Notes: generated by a model not told the origin, from the sequence alone. A stretch of DNA of 64,000 nt from Clostridium tetanomorphum (GCF_017873215.1 NZ_JAGGKA010000021.1:1-64000), one strand, 5' to 3'; shown: positions 53,344 to 63,146, counted from the first letter of the stretch. Numbers and translations are program-made.

Positions 53344-55701
53344 TTAAAATAAATTATCACTTACAACTCCATTGCCACCAAATATTATACAATTTTTGTA
53401 TCCCTTTGAATATACATATTTACTTTGCTCAGATAAATTCATCACATTGTTAACTAATAGTATAGGTGCGTTGCTATTAGCTGCATATACACTTCCAACT
53501 AACGAATCTGGGAAACTTATTCCTGAAGCTATTGCAATAGTATCTCCCTTTATATCAAAACTTTTTAATACATTCATATTTGTTTTATATCTATCTGTTC
53601 CGCTAATTCTTACTATATTGCCATCATTTAATCCAGTAATATTACTTACAGCACTTTTAACATTTTTACTTACTACACCTTCTCCACCTATAATATAAAC
53701 TTTAGATGGACTTACATTTTTTATATATTGTTCTGCATCTTTAGATAAACTATTCTTACTAGTAAGTATTATTGGATATTTATTTATTTGTGCTATACTT
53801 GCTGCGCTTAAAGCATCAGCAAATCCTTCTCCACTAGCTATTATTATGGGGGTTCCTTTTGCTAAATTTAGTTTAGCATTAGTTTTAATGTTAGTGTCAT
53901 ATCTATCTTTTCCTTCCATTCTCTCTATATTCTTAACTCCTAAAGATTTTATAGAGTCTACAACTGTATCCCCTACTGCGCCTTTACCTCCAACTACAAA
54001 TACCTTACCTTCTTTTATCATGTGCTCTTTTATATATGATAAGGCTTCCTTATCATATTCTGGATTATTTCCTACTAAAAGAACAGGTGCCTTTAAATTG
54101 TTACCTAAAATACTTGCAGATATTTGATCTGTATAATTATATGCATTTGCAATAACTACATTAAGGGTTTCCTCACTATATAACTTTTTAGCTATAGACG
54201 CTGCTGTTTCAAATCTATTTGCCCCTGACAATCTAGTTTTATTTTCTATTTTAATCTTATTAATTTCAGAAGCTTTTCCTACTAATACATCTATAGTAAT
54301 ACTAAGATTTGTTCCTTTAACTTTAGCAATTATTTTTCCAGATGCATCTTTATCTTTAGTATGTAAAACACCATTCTCATCTACTGTTCCAATTTCTTGT
54401 GGAACTTGCCATAAAATATCACTGCCTTTTAATTTAACATCCCTTTCTTTATATTTACCAGATATACTTATAGCTTTATTGGAATTTTTATTAATTTTAA
54501 TATTATTTATACTACTATGTATCTCATCTGGTTGAACAATTTCTACCCATGTTCTTCCCACTATCTTTCCATCATAATATACTAATATTTCAACTTGTCC
54601 AACTTTTCCATTTGATGTGAATACTCCATTTTTATCAATACTCCCAAAAGACTTATCAGAAATTGCCCAAACTACTCCCTCATAAGGTAGTGGTGCTGGC
54701 AATCCAATTTCATCCATTCCTATTGCTTTAAAATTAATAGAAGATCCTGGAGTATAACTCTTATCAAAAGGTTCAATATATGCTTGTGTAAATCCTTTAT
54801 TTGATTTCACCTTTGTTACTGCTAACCATGAATTGCCAACACTTCTTTCTCTTCCATCTGAAGGTCTATTCCATACAGATATGTTATCATTGGCAGGTTT
54901 TTTAGCAACAAAAGTAGTTGATCCCCCTCCATCTAGATTTAAAGCTTGTACAGCTCCCATATCTGCCATTAAATAAGCTAAATCTTTAATTGATATTCCT
55001 GCGGAGTAAGGTTCTTGCTTTCCATCAATGGCTACAAAAAATACTGTTCCATCTGCCTTTATACCTACTGCTGTTCTTGGTTCTCTATATGCCCCTATAG
55101 GTGGTGTTTGATAAACATGTCTATCTTTCACAAGTATGGCATTACCTCCTAATGCCTCTTCCAAATTATCTTTTACCTCATTATACTTTTTACCATCACC
55201 AATTATAGGAGTTCCATCCTTTAAAATGCCAAAGAAATTCCACTCTGCTGCATGGGTTGGCTTTACTGCTCTTCCATCCTTATAAACTATACCAATTGGT
55301 TCTCCAGTTACCATATAGTAAAAATCTCCATTAACAGCTGCTATTACATGTTCTTCTTCGGATTGTTCTGCTTTCGCTTGTAAAGACACAGCTTGCATAG
55401 AATAAGCATCTCTGTTATGCGGAGTTCCAGCTTCAATACTTGCATTAGGATTTTTTGAATCCACCTCCACTACAAACATTTGTTGCTTTTTACCATCTTT
55501 GTCCCTAAAAGTATATACTTTTTGTGTTATACCTGGAACTATATTTGTTTTTTGTTCATTAATTCCTTTAGATATAAAACTAGATTTTATATCAAATTCC
55601 CCTAATGCTTGTACACTAATTGGAGTAACCATATTGGCAAGCAATGCTGTTATAATTACAGTACTCCTAATCTTTTTATTAAATTTTCCATAGTTTATCA
55701 T
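53344..55701 (-). CDS. Phosphodiester glycosidase (NAGPA) domain protein with CWB2 repeats
   Basis: 785 residues. Signal peptide at about 1-33 (ends ISVQA). The phosphodiester glycosidase domain is at about 90-300, with 'AAVNGDFYYMVTGEP' and the hallmark 'ALNLDGGGSTTFVA'. Two immunoglobulin/Big-like linker segments follow at about 310-480 ('WAISDKSFGSIDKNGVFTSN', 'WQVPQEIGTVDENGVLHTKD'). Three CWB2 repeats occupy about 490-785 ('RLSGANRFETAASIA', 'RMEGKDRYDTNIKTN', 'RISGTDRYKTNMNVL'). The enzyme family removes sugar-1-phosphodiesters and related exopolysaccharide or teichoic linkages. The substrate here is unknown. The CWB2 block sits C-terminally, whereas in the amidase next to it the block is N-terminal. 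Confidence 0.93.
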   Translation of the reverse strand: MINYGKFNKKIRSTVIITALLANMVTPISVQALGEFDIKSSFISKGINEQKTNIVPGITQKVYTFRDKDGKKQQMFVVEVDSKNPNASIEAGTPHNRDAYSMQAVSLQAKAEQSEEEHVIAAVNGDFYYMVTGEPIGIVYKDGRAVKPTHAAEWNFFGILKDGTPIIGDGKKYNEVKDNLEEALGGNAILVKDRHVYQTPPIGAYREPRTAVGIKADGTVFFVAIDGKQEPYSAGISIKDLAYLMADMGAVQALNLDGGGSTTFVAKKPANDNISVWNRPSDGRERSVGNSWLAVTKVKSNKGFTQAYIEPFDKSYTPGSSINFKAIGMDEIGLPAPLPYEGVVWAISDKSFGSIDKNGVFTSNGKVGQVEILVYYDGKIVGRTWVEIVQPDEIHSSINNIKINKNSNKAISISGKYKERDVKLKGSDILWQVPQEIGTVDENGVLHTKDKDASGKIIAKVKGTNLSITIDVLVGKASEINKIKIENKTRLSGANRFETAASIAKKLYSEETLNVVIANAYNYTDQISASILGNNLKAPVLLVGNNPEYDKEALSYIKEHMIKEGKVFVVGGKGAVGDTVVDSIKSLGVKNIERMEGKDRYDTNIKTNAKLNLAKGTPIIIASGEGFADALSAASIAQINKYPIILTSKNSLSKDAEQYIKNVSPSKVYIIGGEGVVSKNVKSAVSNITGLNDGNIVRISGTDRYKTNMNVLKSFDIKGDTIAIASGISFPDSLVGSVYAANSNAPILLVNNVMNLSEQSKYVYSKGYKNCIIFGGNGVVSDNLF

Positions 55702-55819
55702 TGTGATTTTCCTCCCATATTATTAATTGTCTATAAAAACTCTTACTTGTGCCACTAATTATTATATAACAAAATCCATATGTTTTGGATACAAATTACT
55801 AAATGTAAGATTTAAAAAA

Positions 55820-55858
55820 TTAAACCCTATGCTATTGTTAACTTAGCATAAGGTTTAA
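55820..55858 (-). terminator. Terminator after the CheY-like gene
   Basis: TTAAACC(C)TATGCTA with TAGCATA(A)GGTTTAA, one mismatch, then a minus-strand tail ending in TTTTTTAAAT. It lies 13 bases past the stop. Confidence 0.7.
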
Positions 55859-55871
55859 TTTTTTATTTATA

Positions 55872-56225
55872 TTACAATTTACTTATAGTTTTAATAACAT
55901 TCTCTTTTTTAAAAGGCTTTATAATAAAACCTTTCGCTCCTTCCAATATAGCTCTCTTTACCCATGTTTCTTGTCCAATAGCAGATATCATAATAACTTT
56001 AGCATTTGAATCATACTTCTTTATTTCTTTAAGAGCATCAACACCATTCATATCCGGCATAGTTATGTCCATAGTTACAATTTCAGGTTTTAAAATCATA
56101 TACTTTTCTATTGCTTCTATTCCATTTGAAGCTTCCCCAACTACTTCAAATTCATTTTCTTCAAGCATTTTTCTTAAAGATACCCTCATAAACTGAGCAT
56201 CATCAACAATAAGAACTTTCCTCAT
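55872..56225 (-). CDS. CheY-like single-domain response regulator
   Basis: 117 residues, receiver only. The acidic pair is in 'IVDDAQFMR', the phospho-acceptor Asp in 'VTMDITMPDMNG', a Ser in 'MISAIGQ' and the Lys in 'FIIKPFKKEN'. The sequence is close to chemotaxis CheY proteins of Clostridium (EMVGEAS-like helix 'FEVVGEASNGIEAIEKY'). The phosphorylating kinase is not encoded nearby. It is likely part of the motility circuit together with the two chemoreceptors and the CheX-type phosphatases at 8.8-10.1 kb. Confidence 0.93.
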   Translation of the reverse strand: MRKVLIVDDAQFMRVSLRKMLEENEFEVVGEASNGIEAIEKYMILKPEIVTMDITMPDMNGVDALKEIKKYDSNAKVIMISAIGQETWVKRAILEGAKGFIIKPFKKENVIKTISKL

Positions 56226-56328
56226 TAAAATTTCCCCTTTCTTTTATCTCTATATACCCATTAATTATTATATAATTCTACATTAAAAGAAAAAATCATT
56301 CTTTTTAATAAAAAAAATTACATAATTA

Positions 56329-56358
56329 TTGCAAATATATAATTAATTATCCTATAAT
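56329..56358 (+). promoter_or_regulatory. Candidate promoter of the VanZ-RDD gene
   Basis: TTGCAA (56329-56334), 18-base spacer, TATAAT (56353-56358), about 40 bases before the ATG. Confidence 0.5.
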
Positions 56359-56399
56359 AAATAAAGTAAAGCTAAAAATTAATCTTTTAAGGAGGACAA

Positions 56400-57485
56400 A
56401 TGGAGAACTATTTTATACCTATTAAATATGCATTCATAACTTTTCCATTTATAGCATTATTATTTATAGTTCCATTTGCAATATATCAATATAGAAAACA
56501 TGGATATATAAATAAATTTAGAGTTTTTATCCTATATTCATTTTTATTATTTTTAATAACTTCCTATTATTTAGTAATACTACCTTTGCCTAGTACTAGG
56601 GATATCCTTAGTATACAAAAACCAGATACAAAACATTATCAATTAATGCCTTTTAATTTTATATTTGATATTTTAAAAGAAACAACAATTAACTTTAGAG
56701 ATCCTTTATCATATATAAATATTTTAAAAGAAAGAGCCTTTTTACAAGCAGCTTTTAATGGAATTTTGCTTCTTCCACTGGGAATTTATTTAAGATATTA
56801 TTTTAAAAAAACATTAAAACAAACTTTACTAATTACTTTTCTTTTTTCATTGTTTTTTGAATTAACTCAGCTTACAGGATTATATGGTATATATAACGCT
56901 CCTTATAGAATCTTTGATGTTGACGACTTAATTCTAAATACTTTTGGTGGATATATTGGGTATTTAATAGCACCATTATTCACTTTTTTTCTTCCAGATG
57001 CATCAAAACTTGATGAAAATATAAATTTAAAAGAATATAGAGTAAGTTATTTTAGAAGAATTATTGCTTTTTCAATAGATTGGCTCATAATGGGAATTTT
57101 TATAAATAAAAATCGTATTTTATCTGAAACAATTTGGTTATTTGTTTACTTTATTTTAATTCCTTATCTTATAAATGGAAAAACCTTGGGTAAATGGATA
57201 CTAAGAATAAAGGTTTCAGGAATTGGTAAAAAATTAACCTTCAAAGAAATTTTCATAAGATATACTATATTATATTATGGAGTGTTTGGAATAAATAAAA
57301 TTATGTTACAAGCAATTACATTAAATAAAATATACTCTTACAATCATTATGTAATTTATATTATAATTTTCATTCTATTTATAATTAACATTTTGCTTTT
57401 TATTCATATTGTACTTACTCTTATAAAAAGGGACAGACTATTTTATGAAAAAATAAGTAAAACAAAAGTAAGTATTATAGAATAA
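56400..57485 (+). CDS. VanZ-RDD fusion membrane protein
   Basis: 361 residues. Residues 10-200 form a VanZ-like domain of about four to five helices ('YYLVILPLP' early, 'FNGILLLPLGIYLRYYF' and 'FDVDDLILNTFGGYIGYLI', the VanZ signature). Residues 215-355 are an RDD domain ('FRRIIAFSIDWLIMGIF', 'LINGKTLGKWILRIKVSG' with the R..D..D pattern). VanZ confers low-level teicoplanin resistance in enterococci, while RDD domains are of unknown or Na+/H+ transport function. The fusion suggests an envelope role. GGAGG directly upstream of the ATG. Confidence 0.88.
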   Translation: MENYFIPIKYAFITFPFIALLFIVPFAIYQYRKHGYINKFRVFILYSFLLFLITSYYLVILPLPSTRDILSIQKPDTKHYQLMPFNFIFDILKETTINFRDPLSYINILKERAFLQAAFNGILLLPLGIYLRYYFKKTLKQTLLITFLFSLFFELTQLTGLYGIYNAPYRIFDVDDLILNTFGGYIGYLIAPLFTFFLPDASKLDENINLKEYRVSYFRRIIAFSIDWLIMGIFINKNRILSETIWLFVYFILIPYLINGKTLGKWILRIKVSGIGKKLTFKEIFIRYTILYYGVFGINKIMLQAITLNKIYSYNHYVIYIIIFILFIINILLFIHIVLTLIKRDRLFYEKISKTKVSIIE

Positions 57486-57555
57486 AAATATTAAGACTAC
57501 TTTATTTTTCATTATTTTATTTACTTTAACATCATTTATATGTTATTAACAAAAG

Positions 57556-57599
57556 GATTTCATATAATAATAAAGACATTTCTATTATTATATGAAACC
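57556..57599 (-). terminator. Candidate htpG terminator
   Basis: TTTCATATAATAATA (57558-57572) with TATTATTATATGAAA (57583-57597), plus an outer G-C pair, then CCTTTTG on the minus strand. It lies about 70 bases past the htpG stop. Confidence 0.45.
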
Positions 57600-57667
57600 C
57601 TAATAGTTAGAATTAATTTAAAAGCAATTTATATTAACCTCTTAAATATTTACATTGAATGTTATTT

Positions 57668-59548
57668 TTATACCATTATCTTGCAAATATTATTTGTAAA
57701 TTCTACTGGATCGTTTATTTCTAATCCTTCTATGAGTAATGCTTGATTATACAATAAATCTGTATATAATTTAAGTTTATCTTTATCTTTTTCATAAGCT
57801 TCCTTCAATGATTTGAATACAGAGTGATTTATATTTATTTCTAAAACTTTATCTGCTTTTATATTTTGATTATTAGGCATAGAATTTAATACTTTTTCCA
57901 TTTCAATTGTAAGTTCACCATCATTTGATAAACATACTGGATGATTTTTTAATCTTTTTGATGCCCTAACGTCTTTAACTTTATCTGATAAAATATTCTT
58001 CATGCATTCAAATAATTCTTTATTTTCCTTGTCATCTGATTCAGCTGATTTTTCATCTTCTCCTACATCTATTCCCAAATCACCACTTGATATAGATTTA
58101 AATTCTTTTTCTTTATATTTTATCATCATTTTTATAGCAAATTCATCTACATCATCTGTAAAATATAATACTTCATATCCTTTATCTAATACAATTTCTA
58201 TCTGTGGTAATTTCTCAATTCTCTCATTAGATTCTCCTGCAGCATAATAAATATACTTTTGATCTTCTGGCATTCTTGAAACATACTCATTTAAAGTTAC
58301 CATTTTCTTTTCTTTTGAGGAATAAAACATCAACAAGTCCTGTAAAACTTCTTTATTTATTCCAAAATCACTATAAACACCATACTTTAACTGTCTACCA
58401 AAGGATTCATAAAACTTTTCATATTTATCCCTGTCATTTTTTAATAAATTTTCTAGTTCATTTTTAATTTTAGTTTTTATGTTCTTAGCGATAAGTTTTA
58501 ATTGTCTATCATGTTGTAATATTTCTCTAGATATGTTAAGAGAAAGGTCTTCAGAATCTACTATACCTTTAACGAATCCAAAATAATCAGGTAATAAATC
58601 TCCACATTTATTCATAATCAAAACACCATTTGAATATAATTCTAAACCTTTTTCATATTCTTTGGTATAAAAATCATAAGGTGTTTTTTCTGGAATAAAT
58701 AAAATTGCATTATAGCTTACCGCCCCATCAACACTAGTATGAATATACTTTACTGGTTTATCAAATCCATAATGTTTTTCAGAATAAAAGTTTTCATAAT
58801 CTTCTTTAGTAAGCTCATTTTTGTTCTTTCTCCATATAGGAACCATACTATTTATAGTCTGTTCTTCTATATATTCTTCGTATTCTGTTTCACTATTCTC
58901 CTTAGGCTTTCTTGTAGTTACATCCATTTTTATTGGATATCTAATAAAGTCAGAATACTTCTTAACTATGGATTTTAATCTATATTCGTCTAAATATTCA
59001 TCAAAATTTTCATCTTCTGTATTAGATTTTATCTTAAGTATAATTTCTGTACCATTAGATTCTTTATCACAAGGTTCAATAGTATATCCATCTATCCCTT
59101 TAGATTGCCATTTGTAAGCCTCATCGCTACCAAAAGCTTTACTTATAACAGTAACTTCTTCCGCCACTAAAAATGCAGAATAAAATCCTACACCAAATTG
59201 ACCAATTATATCATATCCATCTTTTAATTCATTTTCTTTTTTAAATTGTAAAGATCCACTTTGTGCTATAACACCAAGATTATTATCAAGTTCTTCTTTC
59301 GTCATACCAATACCAGTATCAGAAATTTTTAATATTCTATTTTCCTTATCAGTAGTTAACTTAATATAATAATCATCTTTTTTAAAGTTTAAAGAATCAT
59401 CAGTTAATGCCTTATAATAAATTTTATCTATTGCATCACTAGCATTTGAAATAAGTTCCCTTAAAAAAATTTCTTTATGCGTATAGATTGAATTAATCAT
59501 AATATCTAATAATCTTTTGGACTCTGCCTTAAACTGTTTCTTTTCCAC
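57668..59548 (-). CDS. htpG: Molecular chaperone HtpG (Hsp90)
   Basis: 626 residues. GHKL ATPase domain at about 1-220: '[12 protein letters not shown]' with the catalytic Glu and Asn, '[10 protein letters not shown]' and '[14 protein letters not shown]' (lid). Middle domain at about 240-500 with '[12 protein letters not shown]'. C-terminal dimerisation domain at about 510-626. The length is typical. It refolds client proteins in the cytosol using ATP. First codon GTG with GGGAGAGA upstream. A vegetative promoter and a CIRCE element lie 180-250 bases upstream, so HrcA control is predicted. Confidence 0.97.
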   Translation of the reverse strand: MEKKQFKAESKRLLDIMINSIYTHKEIFLRELISNASDAIDKIYYKALTDDSLNFKKDDYYIKLTTDKENRILKISDTGIGMTKEELDNNLGVIAQSGSLQFKKENELKDGYDIIGQFGVGFYSAFLVAEEVTVISKAFGSDEAYKWQSKGIDGYTIEPCDKESNGTEIILKIKSNTEDENFDEYLDEYRLKSIVKKYSDFIRYPIKMDVTTRKPKENSETEYEEYIEEQTINSMVPIWRKNKNELTKEDYENFYSEKHYGFDKPVKYIHTSVDGAVSYNAILFIPEKTPYDFYTKEYEKGLELYSNGVLIMNKCGDLLPDYFGFVKGIVDSEDLSLNISREILQHDRQLKLIAKNIKTKIKNELENLLKNDRDKYEKFYESFGRQLKYGVYSDFGINKEVLQDLLMFYSSKEKKMVTLNEYVSRMPEDQKYIYYAAGESNERIEKLPQIEIVLDKGYEVLYFTDDVDEFAIKMMIKYKEKEFKSISSGDLGIDVGEDEKSAESDDKENKELFECMKNILSDKVKDVRASKRLKNHPVCLSNDGELTIEMEKVLNSMPNNQNIKADKVLEININHSVFKSLKEAYEKDKDKLKLYTDLLYNQALLIEGLEINDPVEFTNNICKIMV

Positions 59549-59572
59549 TATAACTCTCTCCCTTCAAATTAA

Positions 59573-59630
59573 AAAGTGCGGTAAGAATGTTTTCCTCTGT
59601 TTATACTAGAGAAAAGCTTAAATTATAAAA
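59573..59630. repeat. Partial copy D of the dispersed repeat in the htpG leader
   Basis: GGTAAGAATGTTTTCCTCTG and TTTATACTAGAGAAAAGC parallel copy A's GATAAGAAAGCTTTTCTTCCG and TTATTACTACAGAAAAAC. Only about one half-element is recognisable. It lies between the CIRCE and the htpG start. Confidence 0.45.
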
Positions 59631-59726
59631 AATAAATAACAAACAACGAAGGCTTTTCTTGAAAGAAAAGCATTAAATCACATTTTACCTTATGCTAAAG
59701 AAATGCTTGCTCATTTATTATTTTTC

Positions 59727-59765
59727 AAATTGTTAGCACTCACAATAGTTAAGTGCTAACAATTT
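59727..59765 (-). promoter_or_regulatory. CIRCE element (HrcA operator) of htpG
   Basis: TTAGCACTC (59733-59741), 9 bases, AAGTGCTAA (59751-59759). This matches TTAGCACTC-n9-GAGTGCTAA with one mismatch. Pairing extends outward to 15-base arms (AAATTG/CAATTT). It sits directly downstream of the promoter, at the transcription start. Confidence 0.93.
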
Positions 59766-59766
59766 T

Positions 59767-59795
59767 TATATACCATACTTTTGAACCTTTGTCAA
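59767..59795 (-). promoter_or_regulatory. htpG promoter
   Basis: Minus-strand TTGACA (59790-59795), exact 17-base spacer, TATATA (59767-59772), immediately before the CIRCE. Confidence 0.85.
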
Positions 59796-59831
59796 TATTT
59801 CTGATAAAATTTCAGAGATTTCGCACCAAAA

Positions 59832-59860
59832 TTCCAGTTAAAATTTTATTTTTACTGGAA
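59832..59860 (-). terminator. Candidate terminator after threonine synthase gene
   Basis: TTCCAGT...ACTGGAA with AT-rich inner pairing, followed on the minus strand by TTTTGG. It is about 100 bases past the stop, so the assignment is uncertain. Confidence 0.35.
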
Positions 59861-59962
59861 ATAGTAATAAGCCTTATCATCTTTTTTATATTAATAAAAT
59901 ACAATATAAAGATGCCCTTTTCTTAATAATTTGGAAAATATAGATTAGTTTTTAATTAGTTT

Positions 59963-61084
59963 TTAATCAGCTTTTAATCCTGCTCCACATAGGGGGATTA
60001 TAACTTTTTCCTTAAAGTTATGATTATTTTCCTTATTGTAATTAAAGAAACCTGCAAAAGTTGCAGCAGTGGTTGGTTCTACATAAAATCCTTTCTTAGC
60101 TAGATAGTTTCTTGTTTCAACTATTTTATCTTCCGGTGCAATAATGATTTCACCCTTTGTATCTCTTATTGCTTCAAGTATTTGTTTCCCTCTCATTGGA
60201 GCTGCAATAGCAATTCCCTCAGCTACAGTGCCTAAATTAGTTGTTTCTTTAACTAAATATCTCCCCTCTTTAAAAGCAGTATAGATTGGAGAACAACCTT
60301 CAGCTTGAACAGCAATAATCCTGGGCATTTTATTAATAAGTTTAAGCTCCATTAGCTCTTTAAACCCATAATAACATCCTAAAACCAAAGTACCGTTTCC
60401 TACTGGAATTACTAACGCTTGTGGTATTTGTCCATTTAATTGCTCATAAATTTCATAGGCATAGGTTTTTGTGCCTTGATAGAAGAATGGATTATATACA
60501 TGGCTAGCATAAAAACCTTCTCTTCTTTCAGCAGCCTCTAAAGCTGCCTTTGCAGTATCCTCTCTAGTGCCAGGAATAACATGAACTTTTGCACCATGAG
60601 AAGAAATCATCCTAATTTTTTTAGTAGAAGTACCTTCTGGAACATATATATCACATTCAATACCTGCTCTATTTGCATAAGCTGCTATGGAATTACCTGC
60701 ATTTCCACTGCTATCTTGAATAACTTTTTTCACTCCAAGCTCCTTTGCCTTTGCTATAAGTACTGCTGCTCCTCTGTCTTTAAAGGATAACGTAGGCATC
60801 ATATAGTCCATTTTTACTAACAAGTTTGGATTATCTTTGTCAATTGGAACTAGAGAAGTTAGCCCTTCCCCCATGGAAATGTCTTTCCATAAAGTAAAGT
60901 TATCATCAAAAGGAAGTGCCTTTACATATCTAAACAAACTCCATTCAGTATTTAAAATATCTTCTTTAGTAAATTTAAAATTAAATTTTTCAAGGTCTAA
61001 CATGCCACCACAATCACATCTAAAAACAAGAGTTTTAGGATCATATTTTTTTCCACATTTATTACAAACATAGTTAATACTCAT
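59963..61084 (-). CDS. thrC: Threonine synthase-like PLP enzyme
   Basis: 373 residues from ATG 61084, with AGGGGATGA upstream. A longer reading adds 17 residues over the upstream gene's end without support. An N-terminal zinc-ribbon (C7, C10, C23, C25) precedes a fold-type II PLP domain. The PLP Lys is in 'TLSFKDRGA', 'QDSSGNAGNSIAAYA' binds substrate, and 'PVGNGTLVLG' is the phosphate loop. The architecture matches ThrC, which converts phosphohomoserine to threonine. No hom or thrB gene lies nearby, and the partner is a YheO-type regulator. A different beta-replacing or amino-acid-degrading activity is therefore possible. Confidence 0.85.
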   Translation of the reverse strand: MSINYVCNKCGKKYDPKTLVFRCDCGGMLDLEKFNFKFTKEDILNTEWSLFRYVKALPFDDNFTLWKDISMGEGLTSLVPIDKDNPNLLVKMDYMMPTLSFKDRGAAVLIAKAKELGVKKVIQDSSGNAGNSIAAYANRAGIECDIYVPEGTSTKKIRMISSHGAKVHVIPGTREDTAKAALEAAERREGFYASHVYNPFFYQGTKTYAYEIYEQLNGQIPQALVIPVGNGTLVLGCYYGFKELMELKLINKMPRIIAVQAEGCSPIYTAFKEGRYLVKETTNLGTVAEGIAIAAPMRGKQILEAIRDTKGEIIIAPEDKIVETRNYLAKKGFYVEPTTAATFAGFFNYNKENNHNFKEKVIIPLCGAGLKAD

Positions 61085-61106
61085 ATAATCATCCCCTATT
61101 AAATTA

Positions 61107-61751
61107 TTATATAATTGAATTTTTTTTAATCTCATCTAAATAACTGTAAACAGTTACCTTAGATATACCTAATTTCTCAGCTACTTTTTCAATTGCTCCC
61201 TTAATAAGAAATATTCCTTTTTTATCCATAAATTTTATTAAGTCTATCTTTTGTTTTCTTTTTAAGTTATCAATATCATTGGTACCAATAATTTTATCTA
61301 TTAAGTCATCTACTATTTCTATTACATTATCAAAAGGCTCCACCTCTTCTTTAATTTTTTCTTGTTTAACATTCACAAAATCATCTAAAAACTCCTTCAT
61401 ATTCTTCATTATTTCTAAATCGTAATTTACACATAGCGCACCAATAACTTTTCCTTTAGAATTTCTAATAAGAGCAGTAGAGGATTTTATTTCTTTACCT
61501 TGTTCAGTAACAAACTTATAGTTTGCAGTATAATCTCCGTGAAACTCTTTTGATAGCAAAACTTGTTTAACTAAATGATCAAATGCCTGCCCAATCTTTC
61601 TTCCTGTTACATGGTTATTAACAGCATAAACTACTGAATTCTGTGGCATAGATAAATCGTGAATTACAACCTCACAATTCTTACCAAAAGTTTCTGCTAT
61701 CAAATTAGCAGTAGGTATAAATCTTTCTAATTCTTTATTTAATTGAACCAA
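61107..61751 (-). CDS. YheO/DauR-like PAS-HTH transcriptional regulator
   Basis: 214 residues counted from TTG 61751, which has CGGAG nine bases upstream. A TTG three codons earlier overlaps that site. The N-terminal YheO-like PAS domain (about 10-120) has 'GKNCEVVIHDL', 'NHVTGRKIGQ' and 'IGALCVNYDLE'. The C-terminal HTH (about 160-214) has 'GAIEKVAEKLGISKVTVYSYLDEI'. DauR of Pseudomonas, from this family, controls D-arginine catabolism. The downstream PLP enzyme gene begins 22 bases later on the same strand, so regulator and enzyme are one unit. The ligand is probably an amino acid (inference). Confidence 0.85.
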   Translation of the reverse strand: MVQLNKELERFIPTANLIAETFGKNCEVVIHDLSMPQNSVVYAVNNHVTGRKIGQAFDHLVKQVLLSKEFHGDYTANYKFVTEQGKEIKSSTALIRNSKGKVIGALCVNYDLEIMKNMKEFLDDFVNVKQEKIKEEVEPFDNVIEIVDDLIDKIIGTNDIDNLKRKQKIDLIKFMDKKGIFLIKGAIEKVAEKLGISKVTVYSYLDEIKKNSII

Positions 61752-62150
61752 TAAACTCAACTCCGATTATATAGAATTCAACTTTAAAATATGCATTTAC
61801 ATAAAAAATTATATATCTAACCTATACAAATATATAATTTTTTATATATTTGTTCTGTATTTATATATCATTATATAACTTTTTATATAAAATTCAATAT
61901 TTTATATAAAAAATTATACATAAAAATCATTTCACCATATGAAATTTATCATCAACATTTATAGTTCCTTTATTAAAAAAACATATGAAATTCATGTAAA
62001 TCTAACAATTGCCTATTGTGATATTAAATATATTTTTATTTTTTTATTATACATATTTGTGTAAAAAATTGATGTTTTATTTAATTTTTTGTAAAACCTT
62101 ACGATTAATATAATAATCTTAATTAATAAATGAAAATGTGAGGGATTGCT
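61752..62150. other. AT-rich divergent intergenic region
   Basis: About 400 bases between the YheO-type regulator and the propeller gene, with several imperfect AT-only inverted repeats built on TATATAA/TTATATA. CATATGAAATTCATG and CATATGAAATTTATC elements near 61937-61996 could be a regulator site. I see no gene or known RNA motif. Confidence 0.5.
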
Positions 62151-63146
62151 ATGGAAAATTTAAATAAAATGGTTACAACAATAAATAATCTAGATACTCT
62201 GGTTTCTATCTATGACAAAGTTAATCTAAATATTTATATAGAAACAGAAGAATATATTTATTATATTGATGCCTCACAAGACTATAAATTATATAGAATT
62301 TTTAAATATGATGGAAAAAAAGAAACCATAGTAGACTATAAAGTAGAAAATTTTGTTATAACAAAAAATAATATTTTTTATACTATAAAGCATGAAAGAA
62401 AAATTACATTGATTAAATGTGATTTAGAGGGAAAAAACACCTATATTGTATGTAAATATCTATCTTATTCTAATGCTTATTGTATTCATAATGAAATTAT
62501 CTATTATTGTGAGAATCACAACTTTAGAAATTATATAAAATCTATGCCACTGAATAATGGAATTATTTCCACAATACATGAATCTGTTGGATGCGTTTGT
62601 GATTTACACTATTTTGAGGATCATATATATTATAGAAGAAAAAATTATCCTTACAAAGGCGAAGAAGTTTTAAAAAAAATTAATATAAGTAGCAAACCAA
62701 AAGATGATGTAGTAGAAACTTTCTATAATGCAGTATACTTTTATAAAAATTATATGATATACAAATGTAAAAATTCTAGCTTAGCAGTTATAAAAAATTT
62801 AGAAACTGGAAAAAAAGTTTATGAAATGAACCAGTGTAATAATACATTAGGCATATTTGATAAATATATCTTGTTTACTTATGAGGGTTTTACTGACGTA
62901 GAAGCTAAATATGTAAAAAATATGCTTTATATGCTTAATATAGAAACATTCAGTGTAAGCAAATTAACAGACTGTAATGTTTCAAAAGCTCAGATTATAG
63001 ATAATTATATTTATTATAAAATAAAAGATAAGGATTCTAAAATCTACAGGCAAAATATAAATGGTGAAGATAAAAAAGTTATTAATTTATCAAATAAATA
63101 CAGTAGTATGAAAGCATTAAATAAACTATTATTTATGATTAAATAA
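62151..63146 (+). CDS. DUF5050-like beta-propeller protein
   Basis: 331 residues with no signal peptide or membrane helix. Regular repeats of about 45 residues are of the 'YYI.ASQDYKLYRIFKYDGKKETI' type ('IFYTIKHERKITLIKCDLEGK', 'IYYCENHNFRNYIKSMPLNN', 'IYYKIKDKDSKIYRQNINGE'). These resemble DUF5050 propeller blades, which occur in clostridial proteins of unknown function. It is Tyr- and Lys-rich. It ends 160 bases before the ECF sigma gene, with a terminator between. It could be a sensor or scaffold. No enzyme motif is visible. Confidence 0.7.
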   Translation: MENLNKMVTTINNLDTLVSIYDKVNLNIYIETEEYIYYIDASQDYKLYRIFKYDGKKETIVDYKVENFVITKNNIFYTIKHERKITLIKCDLEGKNTYIVCKYLSYSNAYCIHNEIIYYCENHNFRNYIKSMPLNNGIISTIHESVGCVCDLHYFEDHIYYRRKNYPYKGEEVLKKINISSKPKDDVVETFYNAVYFYKNYMIYKCKNSSLAVIKNLETGKKVYEMNQCNNTLGIFDKYILFTYEGFTDVEAKYVKNMLYMLNIETFSVSKLTDCNVSKAQIIDNYIYYKIKDKDSKIYRQNINGEDKKVINLSNKYSSMKALNKLLFMIK

